DNA of 64,000 bases from Gp13-AA77 sp035578005 (GCA_035578005.1 DATJYK010000162.1:9515-73514), one strand, 5' to 3'; shown: positions 53,342 through 62,054, numbered from the stretch's first letter. Made by a program: numbers and translations. The notes: a model not told the origin generated them from the letters alone.

Positions 53342-54502
53342 TTGGAAAGCCGAAAACTCGACTGCGGCCAGCGCCCCTTCAAGGTGTGGGCTGTGCTGGT
53401 TCTGTTAGCCTCCTGCTTGTGCTTTGCACGCGCCCGCCAGTCTCCGCCCGCTCAGACCTCGCAGCAGTTGATTGATCGGGCTAAAGAGGCGGAGCAGAAA
53501 CGCGATTTCCCGGCGGCGGCCCGCTTCTACCACGACTACCTCAAGGGCCACCCCGACGACTCCACCATCCTGCAGCGGCTCGGGCTTGTGGAGTGCCTTG
53601 CGAACCGCTACGAAGCCGCCGTTCGGCCGCTTGCCGAAGCCCTTCGGCTTGATCCGTCGCTGTGGGGATCCGCCCTCTATCTGGGCATCAGCTATTACCG
53701 CACCGACCGTTTCCCGGAAGCGGTCGCGGCCCTCAAGCGCGCGCTGGCGTTGAAGCCCGGCTTGCCTGACGCCGAGTTCTGGCTCGGCTCCGCCCTTCTT
53801 GCCACCGATCAGCCCGAATCCGCTATTCCTTACTTGCTCAGCCTCAAGGACAATGCGAATTGGGGTGTTGAAGCTCAAAGCCTGTTGATCAAGGCCTATC
53901 GGAAAGCGGCTGAAGACCACTACCGGCGCATCGCCGCGGTGGCGCCGGACTCCGCACGCGTTCACCTGGTGCAGGCACAGGTGCTGCAATGGAAGGGCGT
54001 CAGCTACGAGGCTCTTTGGGAAGCTAAACAGGCGCTCAAGCGCGATGCAAATCTCGAAGGCGCACATCGCCTGATCGCTGAGATTTACTGGGACGAAAAG
54101 CACTTCGACGTGGCTGCGAAAGAGTTCCAGGCTGAACTGCAAATAAATCCGCTCGATCCCGAATCCAACTTGAGGTTGGGTGAGTTTTGGCTGGCCAAAT
54201 CCGAGGCCGCCAAGGCCCTTCCGTTCCTGCGCACCGCCGCCGATCTTGGCGCCGGCGGGCCGGGCGAAGCCCACCACTTTTTGGGCGAGGCCGAACTTGC
54301 CGAGCGCGACTACGCTAAGGCGGCCGGCGATCTCCAGCAGGCGGTGCAAGAGAACCCGGGCGACGCCGCCAACCATCAACTTCTAGCCAAGCTCTACCAG
54401 GCCACCGGTCAATCTGAACTCGCGGCTAAGGAAGAACGCCTGGGGCATTCCTTGCCCCAGACATCACCGGCCGCCGCTGCTGACTCGAGTCCGCACCCGT
54501 AA
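53342..54502 (+). CDS. Secreted TPR protein
   Basis: 386 residues from a TTG at 53342, preceded by AAGGAAGGG six bases away; ATG codons at 53291 and 53273 lack such a site and overlap the divergent promoter area. Signal peptide RPFKVWAVLVLLASCLCFARA. TPR repeats follow: FPAAARFYHDYLKGHPDDSTILQRLGLVECLANRYEAAVRPLAEALRLDPSLWGSALYLGISYYRTDRFPEAVAALKRALALKPG and several more degenerate ones up to GQSELAAKEERLG. The C-terminus is a short AAAADSSPHP tail. Role unknown. Confidence 0.8.
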   Translation: MESRKLDCGQRPFKVWAVLVLLASCLCFARARQSPPAQTSQQLIDRAKEAEQKRDFPAAARFYHDYLKGHPDDSTILQRLGLVECLANRYEAAVRPLAEALRLDPSLWGSALYLGISYYRTDRFPEAVAALKRALALKPGLPDAEFWLGSALLATDQPESAIPYLLSLKDNANWGVEAQSLLIKAYRKAAEDHYRRIAAVAPDSARVHLVQAQVLQWKGVSYEALWEAKQALKRDANLEGAHRLIAEIYWDEKHFDVAAKEFQAELQINPLDPESNLRLGEFWLAKSEAAKALPFLRTAADLGAGGPGEAHHFLGEAELAERDYAKAAGDLQQAVQENPGDAANHQLLAKLYQATGQSELAAKEERLGHSLPQTSPAAAADSSPHP

Positions 54503-54534
54503 GTATCTAGTCTAGATCAATAGCCTCAGGCGGG

Positions 54535-56469
54535 CTAGGGCGGCTCCGGCAACTGCTGTATCTTCTCTTGCGCCCCCGTGTTGAACAGCCGGAAGTCCGA
54601 ATACCGGTGCTCGTTGTGGTACGTCTTGCCCGCCCACTGCAACGTCACTGCGACTTCGCTCGGGAGCCACAAAGCCGAGGCGACCTGCTTGAACTGCACG
54701 GGGTCATAGGTAATCTCGGTGGTTTGCCGCTGCAGCCGTATTCTGGTTTGGGGTTCCAGCAAGTCCGTTCGCAGCCGCACGATCTTAAAGTTCTCAGCGT
54801 CAATCCAAGCCAGGCCTTGGAAAAGCACCAGCACCGACCGGTCGCCGGTGTTGAATCGCTCAATCATCTGCGCCTTTGCAGGAGACTGCGCGAAAGCCAC
54901 CACGTGACATTCGCGGCCGTTCAGCGGCTGCTTTCCAAGGTAGCGGAAAGTGGCTCCGGCCTGATACTCCGGGTGAAACAGCAAGGAAGCGGAGGCGAAT
55001 CCTGAGGTCAGCATCAGCCCTGAGTCCAGGCCGGTCATGGGTGTTCGCTCCCCACTGGAATCCGTGCGGTACTCCTGTAGGCCCAGCCCCCATTTTTCCG
55101 GCCGGGTCAGCAGGAGATACCGAAACCTCTGGTCCAAGGCGTCCGCGATCTTCCCATCCTTGGCCAGCCGTTCTTCGCGGATCTGCTCGAGGGAAACCGT
55201 GTTCTGAAACGACGTGAAGAAGGCCTTGACGCCGTCGCCTGTTTTTTGAAGGATCGTCGCCAGATCGTCCTGGCTGGCAGCAGGCTGTAAGCCTTGCAAT
55301 TCGGGCACGGCTTCGATGAGCGAGGCCAGCGGTTGGCTCACTACGGATTGGACACGGCCGTAAGATTGCAACTTCAGCCGGGTCTGGATCTCGGCGTGAA
55401 GCCTGCGGATGGAAACGGGAAAGCTCCTGAGATTCGCCGTCCCCATGTAGTCCTGCAAGGCGCCATCGGCGGCCTCGGGATCACCCTCCTCGAGAAGGGC
55501 TCTCGCACGCAGCAACAGCGCTTCCTTGGAGGCGCCCGCGTCAAGCGCCTTGGCCAAATATTCGTCTGCCGCCTCCCAGTTCTTCTGTAGAAGCAGGGTC
55601 CTGCCTAGCTCCTGGAGGACGAAGGCATTCTTCGGGTCGAGGTCTTTGGCCCGCACCAGGAACCCGGCGGCTGTTCCGTACTCACCCTTCCAGTTTTCGA
55701 GCTCGGCAGCGATCAGCAGAGAGTTGGCTTTGTCCGCGCTGCCCGCAGCGCTTTCCTTTGAGGTAGCCAGCTTGTCAGCCTCTACAAACTGACGTGTGGC
55801 GCCGTTCCAATCCCCTGCATCGAGCATGGCGAGGCCCAACAGGGTGCGGCAATGTCCGCAATCCGGATAGCGTTTCACCACTCTATCGAGGCTCGGAACC
55901 GCCTCGGCGGGTTTCTGTTCATCCAGGAACACCTTGGCTCCAAACTCGAAGTTCTTCTTGGCAACGGGAATGGCCGCGCTCGTTTCCACGCTGGCTCTTA
56001 GTTGAGGCGCGAGGAGTTTAATCAGGGACTCTACGGGAAGCTCCTCGTCGCCGCTGTCGGTGTCGGGCCTCATGGCCACGTCGATTTCCCAAGTCTTGTC
56101 GCTGGCCCCAAAGTCCACGAATTGGCGTGCCGGATGAAAGCCTTCGTGCTCCACCAGAATGTTCACGTAAAACGTCGGCATGCTTGTCAGATCATTCTTG
56201 TATTCGGTGGCGAAGCCGCCCTGGACGTCTGTGGTAAGCTCCCTGACGAACGGCATGCCCATGCCAGGATCAACACGCACGGACGCGTCCCGTATCGCCA
56301 CCCCTTTAAGGTCTGTAACCCTTCCGACGATGTGCCAGGTCTGCCAGAGGCGGCTAGTTTCCATCGTTGGGGCCGGGCCCAGGATTGGACTCTGGGACCA
56401 TACCGTGCCGGGGGCACCCAGGAGGAGCAAAACCCACAGCGTTGAGACTCGAAAAAGTCGTTGGCGCAT
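54535..56469 (-). CDS. Secreted carboxypeptidase-regulatory / TPR / beta-domain protein
   Basis: 644 residues from the ATG at 56469 (MRQRLFRVSTLWVLLLL, a signal peptide). A carboxypeptidase-regulatory domain (WHIVGRVTDLKGVAIRDASVRVDPGMG) is followed by TPRs (VPSLDRVVKRYPDCGHCRTLLGLAMLDAGDWNGATRQFVEADKLA...). The C-terminal domain has EYRTDSSGE, LTSGFASASLLFHPEYQ, FRYLGKQPLNGRECHVVAFAQ, FQGLAWIDAENFKIVRLRTDLL and YSDFRLFNT. Each of these blocks has a counterpart in the 20804-22816 protein, so they are paralogs. Exported, function unknown. Two motif arrays lie 240-570 bp upstream. Confidence 0.82.
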   Translation of the reverse strand: MRQRLFRVSTLWVLLLLGAPGTVWSQSPILGPAPTMETSRLWQTWHIVGRVTDLKGVAIRDASVRVDPGMGMPFVRELTTDVQGGFATEYKNDLTSMPTFYVNILVEHEGFHPARQFVDFGASDKTWEIDVAMRPDTDSGDEELPVESLIKLLAPQLRASVETSAAIPVAKKNFEFGAKVFLDEQKPAEAVPSLDRVVKRYPDCGHCRTLLGLAMLDAGDWNGATRQFVEADKLATSKESAAGSADKANSLLIAAELENWKGEYGTAAGFLVRAKDLDPKNAFVLQELGRTLLLQKNWEAADEYLAKALDAGASKEALLLRARALLEEGDPEAADGALQDYMGTANLRSFPVSIRRLHAEIQTRLKLQSYGRVQSVVSQPLASLIEAVPELQGLQPAASQDDLATILQKTGDGVKAFFTSFQNTVSLEQIREERLAKDGKIADALDQRFRYLLLTRPEKWGLGLQEYRTDSSGERTPMTGLDSGLMLTSGFASASLLFHPEYQAGATFRYLGKQPLNGRECHVVAFAQSPAKAQMIERFNTGDRSVLVLFQGLAWIDAENFKIVRLRTDLLEPQTRIRLQRQTTEITYDPVQFKQVASALWLPSEVAVTLQWAGKTYHNEHRYSDFRLFNTGAQEKIQQLPEPP

Positions 56470-56501
56470 TGAATGTTTCCGGCCGATAGAAGCCACGCTC
56501 G

Positions 56502-56572
56502 GTAGGGGCGCAAGGCCTTGCGCCCCCTACGCGAGCCGCGTTCGGTAAGGGCGCAAGGCCTTGCGCCCCTAC
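56502..56572. repeat. GTAGGGGCGCAAGGCC palindrome, two copies
   Basis: GTAGGGGCGCAAGGCC continues into TTGCGCCCCCTAC (56502-56530), and a near-identical copy follows at 56545-56572. Each is self-complementary. Confidence 0.8.
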
Positions 56573-56704
56573 GCACCGGCGATGCGATGATCAAACTCGC
56601 TTTCAGAGGTCAGTATACGCCCCGCCGCCTGAGGCAACAATGGTCCTCTGATGTGGCGTGTGTCAGTCGAAGCCTTGGCCTCTATTTTCATATTAAGTCA
56701 CTTG

Positions 56705-56810
56705 TTATCCATCATATGCTGGGATATTTTGGCTAAGTTTCAAATTTTCAGTCACTTGCTGGGGTTACCAAAACACGAGTCTTTGTTTTCAATAACATGC
56801 TGGGTTCGTT
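56705..56810 (-). repeat. Three-copy motif array, tag CCCAGCAT
   Basis: ATGCTGGG or TTGCTGGG occurs at 56716-56723, 56756-56763 and 56797-56804. Read toward the downstream TPR gene, the best copy is CCCAGCATGTTATTG then AAAACAAAG; the others are CCCAGCAAGTGACTG and CCCAGCATATGATGG. Spacing is about 40 bp. Confidence 0.7.
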
Positions 56811-56924
56811 CGTAGGGGGAGGGGGGCGGTACGGGGGCGGCACGGCCCGCGCTCCCAGCACCGATCCGGTAACCTTCTAGTTAACAGACATAATCCGCCC
56901 CATAGTTTTTGATAAGCCATGTAT

Positions 56925-57040
56925 CATCAATAACCTCTTGGCTTTACAAAAATAACCCACTTATTTTCATATACCTCTTGGCTTTGAAGGGTGTGTGAAA
57001 AACATTTTCCTTTGTTTTCAACAACCTCTTGGCTTCGTTC
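56925..57040 (-). repeat. Three-copy motif array, tag GCCAAGAG
   Basis: CCTCTTGGCTT occurs exactly at 56934-56944, 56974-56984 and 57025-57035. On the minus strand the best copy continues GCCAAGAGGTTGTTG then AAAACAAAGG; the other two degrade after the tag (GGTATATGAAAATAAG, GGTTATTGATGATAC). Confidence 0.8.
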
Positions 57041-57292
57041 GTAACGTTGGGCTTTGAGATTTTCTGCTCTAATCTTAAATCTGTCTAATCTTTCGATCTG
57101 AAATCCGTCCTCCCTTGTGGTTCTGCCACGACGTGCGCCCTCTGGTGGGTTCTGTCTCGCTTTGCACGCAGGGAAGGATCTAACCCGCATTTCTGTTCCG
57201 AAAATAGGCGCTAACTGCTTTGTTTTCGGACGAGCGTCTCGCCTCGATAGCGCCATTTTCATGCTTTGGGGTGTCGCGAAGCGACATGACGA

Positions 57293-57385
57293 CTCACCAG
57301 GATTCGAAAAGGGCGGAACACAAAGACCGCGATTTCGCAGGATTCGGCGGGGCTGAAAGCCCCGCCCTTTTCGAATCCTGGTGAG
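57293..57385. repeat. Perfect 24-bp inverted repeat with 45-bp loop
   Basis: The left arm begins CTCACCAGGATTCGAAAAGG (57293-57316) and the right arm is its exact complement (57362-57385). The loop contains GCGGGGCTGAAAGC, adding further pairing. Possible MITE-like element or paired transcription-stop hairpin. Confidence 0.85.
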
Positions 57386-57532
57386 AAATGCGGGCAAAGG
57401 ACAAGGAGCGTGGCGCACATCGAAACCCGATGCCCAGCAGCTTAGCACGGCTTTGGCTGCCTGTCAAGTGAGATAGGCTTGGCGGATAGCTGTGGTAATG
57501 TAGCCTACCCCCTGGGGAACAGGCTCATGAAG

Positions 57533-57582
57533 TCTTCGCTCGAAATGACATGAATCGTACGCCGTTTCTCATCACGCTGCTA
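57533..57582. repeat. Half-copy of the 18.7-kb hairpin
   Basis: AGTCTTCGCTCGAAATGACA with its following GAATCGTACGCC and CATCACGCTG matches 18751-18826 except that about 26 bases (the start of the right arm) are missing. This looks like deletion between short direct repeats. Confidence 0.8.
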
Positions 57583-57620
57583 GAATGGCGGATCCCTCGC
57601 GCGGCGACCCCACCCAGCAC

Positions 57621-57887
57621 CTATCGTCCTCTTTCGACAGGATGATCGAGGCGTTCGATGCGCTCTTCGAGGCCATTAAAGGGCGCCTCGAAATAGCGCG
57701 TAAGATCGTCAAACCGGTGGTTCATTTCGCTACGGAGGTCGGCAAATCGATTGTCCATTTCCCGGCGTAGGTTAGCCATTTCCCCGCGCAGATCGCCAAA
57801 TCCGCGGTGGTTTAGCAACAGGGCGGTGATCGCGATGGCGAGCGAGCTTCCGGCGGTGATGGCCGCGATCAAGACATTCGTGTTCAC
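57621..57887 (-). CDS. Small membrane protein with coiled coil
   Basis: 88 residues from a GTG at 57887 with GGAGG four bases upstream; a longer frame reaching 58157 would run through the 58.0-kb hairpin repeat and is not credible. One membrane helix (VLIAAITAGSSLAIAITALLL, about 5-25) leads into a heptad coiled coil with a repeated pattern (FGDLRGEMANLRREMDNRFADLRSEMNHRFDDL), then LEERIERLDHPVERGR. Similar short TM-plus-coiled-coil proteins are common among bacteria and phage; no function can be named. The gene sits alone between repeat blocks. Confidence 0.7.
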   Translation of the reverse strand: MNTNVLIAAITAGSSLAIAITALLLNHRGFGDLRGEMANLRREMDNRFADLRSEMNHRFDDLTRYFEAPFNGLEERIERLDHPVERGR

Positions 57888-58302
57888 GCAACCTCCGAGA
57901 CAACCTGGCTGGAGTGGAGTATGGGTGGATTCGTCTTCGCAGTCAAGCCCGGCGGGGGCGAGTGGCGCGAGTACTGGTGTCATTGCTGCTTGAAACCTCT
58001 TTTGAAGCACAGTCATTCCCGCGAAGGCGGGAATCCACTTTGCTTCACTCCATGTTTCCAACAACTTCGAAGATGGATTCCCGCCTTCGCGGGAATGACT
58101 GTGCTTGGACCGTTCAAATGACACCAGCACCCGGGCGCGAAAATGCAATGCGAGCAACGCTGGCGGAGGCCGGATCGGGCTGAGTAGTAAGAAGAGCTGG
58201 CGGCCGCCGACGCGGTGTTTCGGTGCTGGGACGTACCGGTGATGTCGCCCCTACATCAAATCAAGGGCCGCCCCTACGTCAAATGAGGCTTGCGGACGAC
58301 AT
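57888..58302. other. Intergenic region with hairpin and tandem repeats
   Basis: Only repeats were seen: the 31-bp-arm hairpin at 58007-58104 and, at 58248-58285, a tandem pair of CGCCCCTACATCAAATCA / CGCCCCTACGTCAAATGA. The second is the sequence found at the truncation point of the GH20 gene. Confidence 0.6.
58007..58104. repeat. GTCATTCCCGCGAAGGCGGG hairpin, 31-bp arms
   Basis: Perfect inverted arms at 58007-58037 and 58074-58104 around a 36-bp loop. TCATTCCCGCGAAGGCGGGA is a widespread bacterial intergenic hairpin. Confidence 0.9.
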
Positions 58303-58341
58303 GAAAAAAGAACCGGTGACCGCTCTCGTGGGGCGGTCACC
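58303..58341 (-). terminator. Rho-independent terminator of TonB receptor
   Basis: On the minus strand GGTGACCGC (58341-58333) pairs with GCGGTCACC (58323-58315) across a 9-nt loop and is followed by GGTTCTTTTTT. It lies 24 bp after the receptor stop. Confidence 0.85.
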
Positions 58342-58364
58342 GTGTAGGTTGGCTCAGGTTCAAA

Positions 58365-61300
58365 CTAGAAATAAAGCTTCAGAGCGAACTGAATAATGCG
58401 CGCGCTCTGCTGCGTGCTCGTCGTGTCTCCGAAGCTTGCGTTGTTGGCTTCGCAGCAGGTACCGTTAGGACCGCCGAAGTCATGAATGTTGAAGGCATTG
58501 AAGAACTCGGCGCGGAACTGCAGCGAATTCTTGCCTTCCCGGAAGGGGAAGTTTTTGAACAGGCCCAGATCAAAATTGGAGAAGTGAGGACCCGTGGTGG
58601 TGTTGCGCCCCAGGGTACCGAACTGGTACGTTCCATTGGCGAGCGTGCAGTTCCCGCTCGAGCAATTCTCCGGGAGAGAATACGCGTTGACGTTAATGAT
58701 GCGGATACCGTTATTGGGGTTCGTGGGGTCATTGGTATAGTTGGACAGGTTCTGAGTGCCGCCCACGTAGTTAGGCCGCTGGCCGTTGGAGCGCTGGCCC
58801 GCGTTGGCGAAATCGCCCGGGATTCCGAGGCCGATCGGGAATCCGCTGTTATAGCGGTAGATTCCCGTGAACTCCCAGCCCCCAAGCAGGGCATCTTCCG
58901 CCCAATTGAGGTTTGAAGCATAATGGCGACCGTGGCCAAAGGGCAAGTCGTAGATCCACTCTCCTGTGAAAATGTGGGCATAGTTGTTACCGCTGTCGCC
59001 GTAATCGCAAAAGCGGCAAGCGTCGTTTTGCGATGATGAACCGCCGTAGTTGTCGCCGCTGGGCGTATCCAGCAGGTGAGACCAGGCGTAAGTGACCAAG
59101 GCCTGCATGCCGTTGGAAAATCTCTTATCCAACTTCACTTGCAGTCCGTTGTAATGTGACGTCGCCACGTTCACATTTTCGCTCAACGAAGTCAGTGTGG
59201 GGGCGGAGTTGTCTGCCAGCGACGGGCGCTGTTTGACGGTCCCAGCCGCGATGGCTGCTGCGGTGCACACCGTTGGACCGGCGTCGGGGCAGATGGAGCC
59301 TGGACCCGGAGGCGGATCATTGGCGTTAAAGAAGCCGGTGAGGTTTTTTCCATTGTTGCCCACGTAGTTGACTTCAAGGAGGAGGTTCCGGGCCAATTGC
59401 TGCTGGACGCCGAGGTTCCATTGCTGTGTATACGGGGTCCGGTTGTGAAGCGCCGTAACGTGCTCTTCGCTGGGCGGTGTACCAGGCTGCGGAAAGACGA
59501 AGCTCGGGAAAAACGTTTCGACAGGCAGAGTGGGCGTCAGCGTGTTTACGGAGTTGATGCTCTGTGAGATGGCATAAGGCCATTGGCCACGGGCTCCCTG
59601 CCCGGCCCACGCGTAATCGGCATTATAGAAATATCCGAAGCCCGCCCGGATCACCGTGTTGGGACGCAACTGATAGGCCAGTCCCACCCGCGGCGCGAAG
59701 TTCCTGTAATCCGGATCCATCAGGGAGCGTGGGGCGTTGGCCGGCTGGCCCGTAACGGGGTTCTTTCCGGCCCAGGCCAGCATGCGCTGTTCAACGTAAT
59801 AGTTCCCCAGGTGGTTGTACTTATCGAAAGGCCATTGGTTGTACTCCCAACGCAAGCCAAGGTTGAGCGTCAGCTTAGGAGTGGGCTTGAAGTTGTCCTG
59901 AATGTACATTCCAGGCGTATTCTGATGAAAGTAAGCCGCAGTGTCTCCCACATTGCGCAGGCCGCTGCTCGGGAGCCCCAACAGGTACGAAGCAACTTCG
60001 TTGATGTTGCTCCCGGTTCCTGTGAGCGGATCCTGGGTGGGAACCTGGTCAAAGTTGAATTCCGAAGTGAACGTCCCGTCATAGTAAGAGTTCATGTGCT
60101 CGAACTCGACGCCCGTCTTGATTTCGTGTTTCCCTCGTACCATGGTGAGGTTAAACAGTTCCTGCCACACGTTGGTGATAAAGGGATTGCCGCTGGTGCT
60201 CGGGTTCGTATAGAAGTTGTTAAAATTGAACGCCGGAAATAGCGGGGTGGTGGTGCTCTTGATGGGCGTTCCCTGAAGCGGGTACTGCGAAAGGTACGAC
60301 GCCACGCCAGGCGAGGGATTGTTGCTGTAGTTGGTGAGATTGGATCGATTAAAGCCCGACTTGAAATCGATGATGGTTGTCGGGCTCACGGAATATGTTG
60401 CGCTGGCTACCGCGTTGGTGAACGTATTGTAAAGGTAATAGTAGTTCACCGGCAGCGCCTGCGGGCTGGGGTTGACGGAGTGTTGATCGCTCACCCGGAA
60501 GTAAGAATTCAATTTGCTACCGAAGTTGTGATCGATGCGGCCGCTATACTGATACGAATTGATGGTATTCGCATTGGTGTTGAAAATGTTGTTGGCGCCG
60601 CCCGTGTTCACCGACGGGTACCAGATCTTGGCGTAGGCCGCCATGGCGGGGCTGATCATATTGGAGGGAATCGTGTTATTCGGGAACGGGTCCCGAACGT
60701 TTCCTGTGGTTCTGGCAACCAGTCCCGTCGTGGGGTCGAGCTGACCCGCCACCACCGAACGGGTGCTGTAGGGATTGTAGACCTCGCCGGCATTTACCGG
60801 GCGGCCGAGAGCGTCAACGCACGCTGAACTCTTATTGTCACCGCACGTCATGAGCTGGGCGCCAAGGTCGCCCGAGAAGTCACCGCCCAGTTGCGTGGCC
60901 GTTGGGACCGTGCCGATGTTCAAGCTGTTCGACGAAAACCGCGTTCCTTCGTAGCTGAAGAACCAGAAGGTCTTGTCCTTCCCGTTGTAAACGTGAGGAA
61001 TGTAAACCGGACCGCCGGCAACCACGCCGAATTGGTTCTGCCGGTATGCTCCGAGCGGGGAGTTGAAAAAATTGTTGAACCACTGATTGGCGTCCAGAGC
61101 GTTGTTGCGAAGAAACTCCCAAGCGGCGCCATGGAGCTGGTTGGTGCCGGACTTTGTGGCCACCGCAACAGCGGCGCCCGCTGCCCGGCCGTATTCAGCC
61201 GAGGTGATATTGGTTTGGACCTGGAATTCCTGGATGGCGTCGATGGGAGGCTGCAGCGAGTATGCTCCGAAGAACTCCTCGTTGTTGTAGACTCCATCCA

Positions 61301-61895
61301 ACTGAAACGAATTCATGCCCGAACGGTTACCGCTGATGCTGTAATTTGAACCGCTGACCTGGAAACCACCGCCGCCTGTGTTGACGCTGCCAGGGACCAA
61401 CTCCAACAACTGAGTGAAGCTACGCCCGTTGAGCGGCATCTGGGTGACGGTCTGATTACCCACGGTAGTCCCGACGGTGGCATTCGTGGTTTCAAGCACC
61501 GGCGCCTTGGCTCCAACAGTCACTTCCTGAGTGACTTGGCCCACCTGCATGGTGACGTTGACGGTAGAATCGGTTCCGACGTCTACTTTAACGTCATCCG
61601 TGATGCTCGTTTGAAAGCCAGTGCTCTCAGCTCTCACTGAGTAAACGCCAGGCACCAGTTGGCCAACGTGGTAAGACCCGATTTCGTTCGTGGTGGTGTG
61701 AAATACCGTCTGCGTGCCCTTGTTGGTGATCGTCACCGAGACCCCAGGGACGCTGGCTCCAGATGGATCGGTCACCGATCCGGCGATTCCGCCGTAATAT
61801 ACCTGGGCGAAGTTAAGCCCCGGAGCGAAAAGCAGAAGCAGGCTAGCTGAAAGGATGGAGCGACTGAGGAAAATCGAGATCTTGCTGGTCTTCAT
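58365..61895 (-). CDS. TonB-dependent receptor, Oar-like
   Basis: 1176 residues from the ATG at 61895 (MKTSKISIFLSRSILSASLL), chosen because it begins the signal peptide; 63 upstream codons are out of family. The carboxypeptidase-regulatory domain is YGGIAGSVTDPSGASVPGVSVTITNKGTQ ... GSYHVGQLVPGVYSVRAESTGF. The plug has VTQMPLNGRSFTQLLELVPGSVN, LDGVYNNEEFF and TKSGTNQLHGAAWEFLRNNALDANQW; the barrel ends RIIQFALKLYF. Outer-membrane uptake of large ligands. A terminator follows, and the 520-bp upstream region holds a double TTTACGTAAA site and an ATTAGTC-N6-GACTAAT hairpin. A membrane-anchored DNA-binding-like gene diverges from it, a likely regulator. Confidence 0.92.
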   Translation of the reverse strand: MKTSKISIFLSRSILSASLLLLFAPGLNFAQVYYGGIAGSVTDPSGASVPGVSVTITNKGTQTVFHTTTNEIGSYHVGQLVPGVYSVRAESTGFQTSITDDVKVDVGTDSTVNVTMQVGQVTQEVTVGAKAPVLETTNATVGTTVGNQTVTQMPLNGRSFTQLLELVPGSVNTGGGGFQVSGSNYSISGNRSGMNSFQLDGVYNNEEFFGAYSLQPPIDAIQEFQVQTNITSAEYGRAAGAAVAVATKSGTNQLHGAAWEFLRNNALDANQWFNNFFNSPLGAYRQNQFGVVAGGPVYIPHVYNGKDKTFWFFSYEGTRFSSNSLNIGTVPTATQLGGDFSGDLGAQLMTCGDNKSSACVDALGRPVNAGEVYNPYSTRSVVAGQLDPTTGLVARTTGNVRDPFPNNTIPSNMISPAMAAYAKIWYPSVNTGGANNIFNTNANTINSYQYSGRIDHNFGSKLNSYFRVSDQHSVNPSPQALPVNYYYLYNTFTNAVASATYSVSPTTIIDFKSGFNRSNLTNYSNNPSPGVASYLSQYPLQGTPIKSTTTPLFPAFNFNNFYTNPSTSGNPFITNVWQELFNLTMVRGKHEIKTGVEFEHMNSYYDGTFTSEFNFDQVPTQDPLTGTGSNINEVASYLLGLPSSGLRNVGDTAAYFHQNTPGMYIQDNFKPTPKLTLNLGLRWEYNQWPFDKYNHLGNYYVEQRMLAWAGKNPVTGQPANAPRSLMDPDYRNFAPRVGLAYQLRPNTVIRAGFGYFYNADYAWAGQGARGQWPYAISQSINSVNTLTPTLPVETFFPSFVFPQPGTPPSEEHVTALHNRTPYTQQWNLGVQQQLARNLLLEVNYVGNNGKNLTGFFNANDPPPGPGSICPDAGPTVCTAAAIAAGTVKQRPSLADNSAPTLTSLSENVNVATSHYNGLQVKLDKRFSNGMQALVTYAWSHLLDTPSGDNYGGSSSQNDACRFCDYGDSGNNYAHIFTGEWIYDLPFGHGRHYASNLNWAEDALLGGWEFTGIYRYNSGFPIGLGIPGDFANAGQRSNGQRPNYVGGTQNLSNYTNDPTNPNNGIRIINVNAYSLPENCSSGNCTLANGTYQFGTLGRNTTTGPHFSNFDLGLFKNFPFREGKNSLQFRAEFFNAFNIHDFGGPNGTCCEANNASFGDTTSTQQSARIIQFALKLYF

Positions 61896-62034
61896 GAACA
61901 AACCCCCGCTGTGCGTGAATGTGACCCAAGACCGGACGCCTGCTTCCCGACGAAGTAGTGCAGAACAGCTAGTGAGGCACCTTAATCTCAGTACTTCGTC
62001 CGATTTCCGCAAAGTGACATGGGGTGACCGCCGC

Positions 62035-62054
62035 ATTAGTCGAAAAGGACTAAT
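62035..62054. promoter_or_regulatory. ATTAGTC inverted repeat
   Basis: ATTAGTC (62035-62041), GAAAAG loop, GACTAAT (62048-62054), 140 bp before the receptor start and probably in its 5' leader or promoter. Could be an operator or a small leader hairpin. Confidence 0.45.

Larger units (their letters stand above)
56470..57620. other. Repeat-dense intergenic region
   Basis: No gene is supported in 1.15 kb. It holds GC hairpins (56502-56572), two three-copy motif arrays (56705-56810, 56925-57040), a 93-bp long-arm stem-loop (57293-57385), a TGTAGCCTAC motif (57499-57508) and a half-copy of the 18.7-kb hairpin (57533-57582). TTGACA-N18-TAAGCT on the minus strand (57467-57438) could be a promoter facing the arrays. 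Confidence 0.6.

Noticed and set aside
56705..57040. Motif arrays considered as a CRISPR-like array
   Set aside because: Only three short, degenerate copies with spacing of 40-60 bp and no uniform spacer length; no cas genes. Kept as a separate repeat finding.
56927..57448. 173-codon minus-strand open frame
   Set aside because: Consists of motif-array and inverted-repeat sequence, with repeated SQEV.ENK text from the array; no ribosome site.
57888..58157. N-terminal extension of the small coiled-coil gene to 58157
   Set aside because: The extension is encoded by one arm of the 58.0-kb hairpin (SHSREGGNP, WIPAFAGMT peptides), whereas the GTG at 57887 has a strong GGAGG site.
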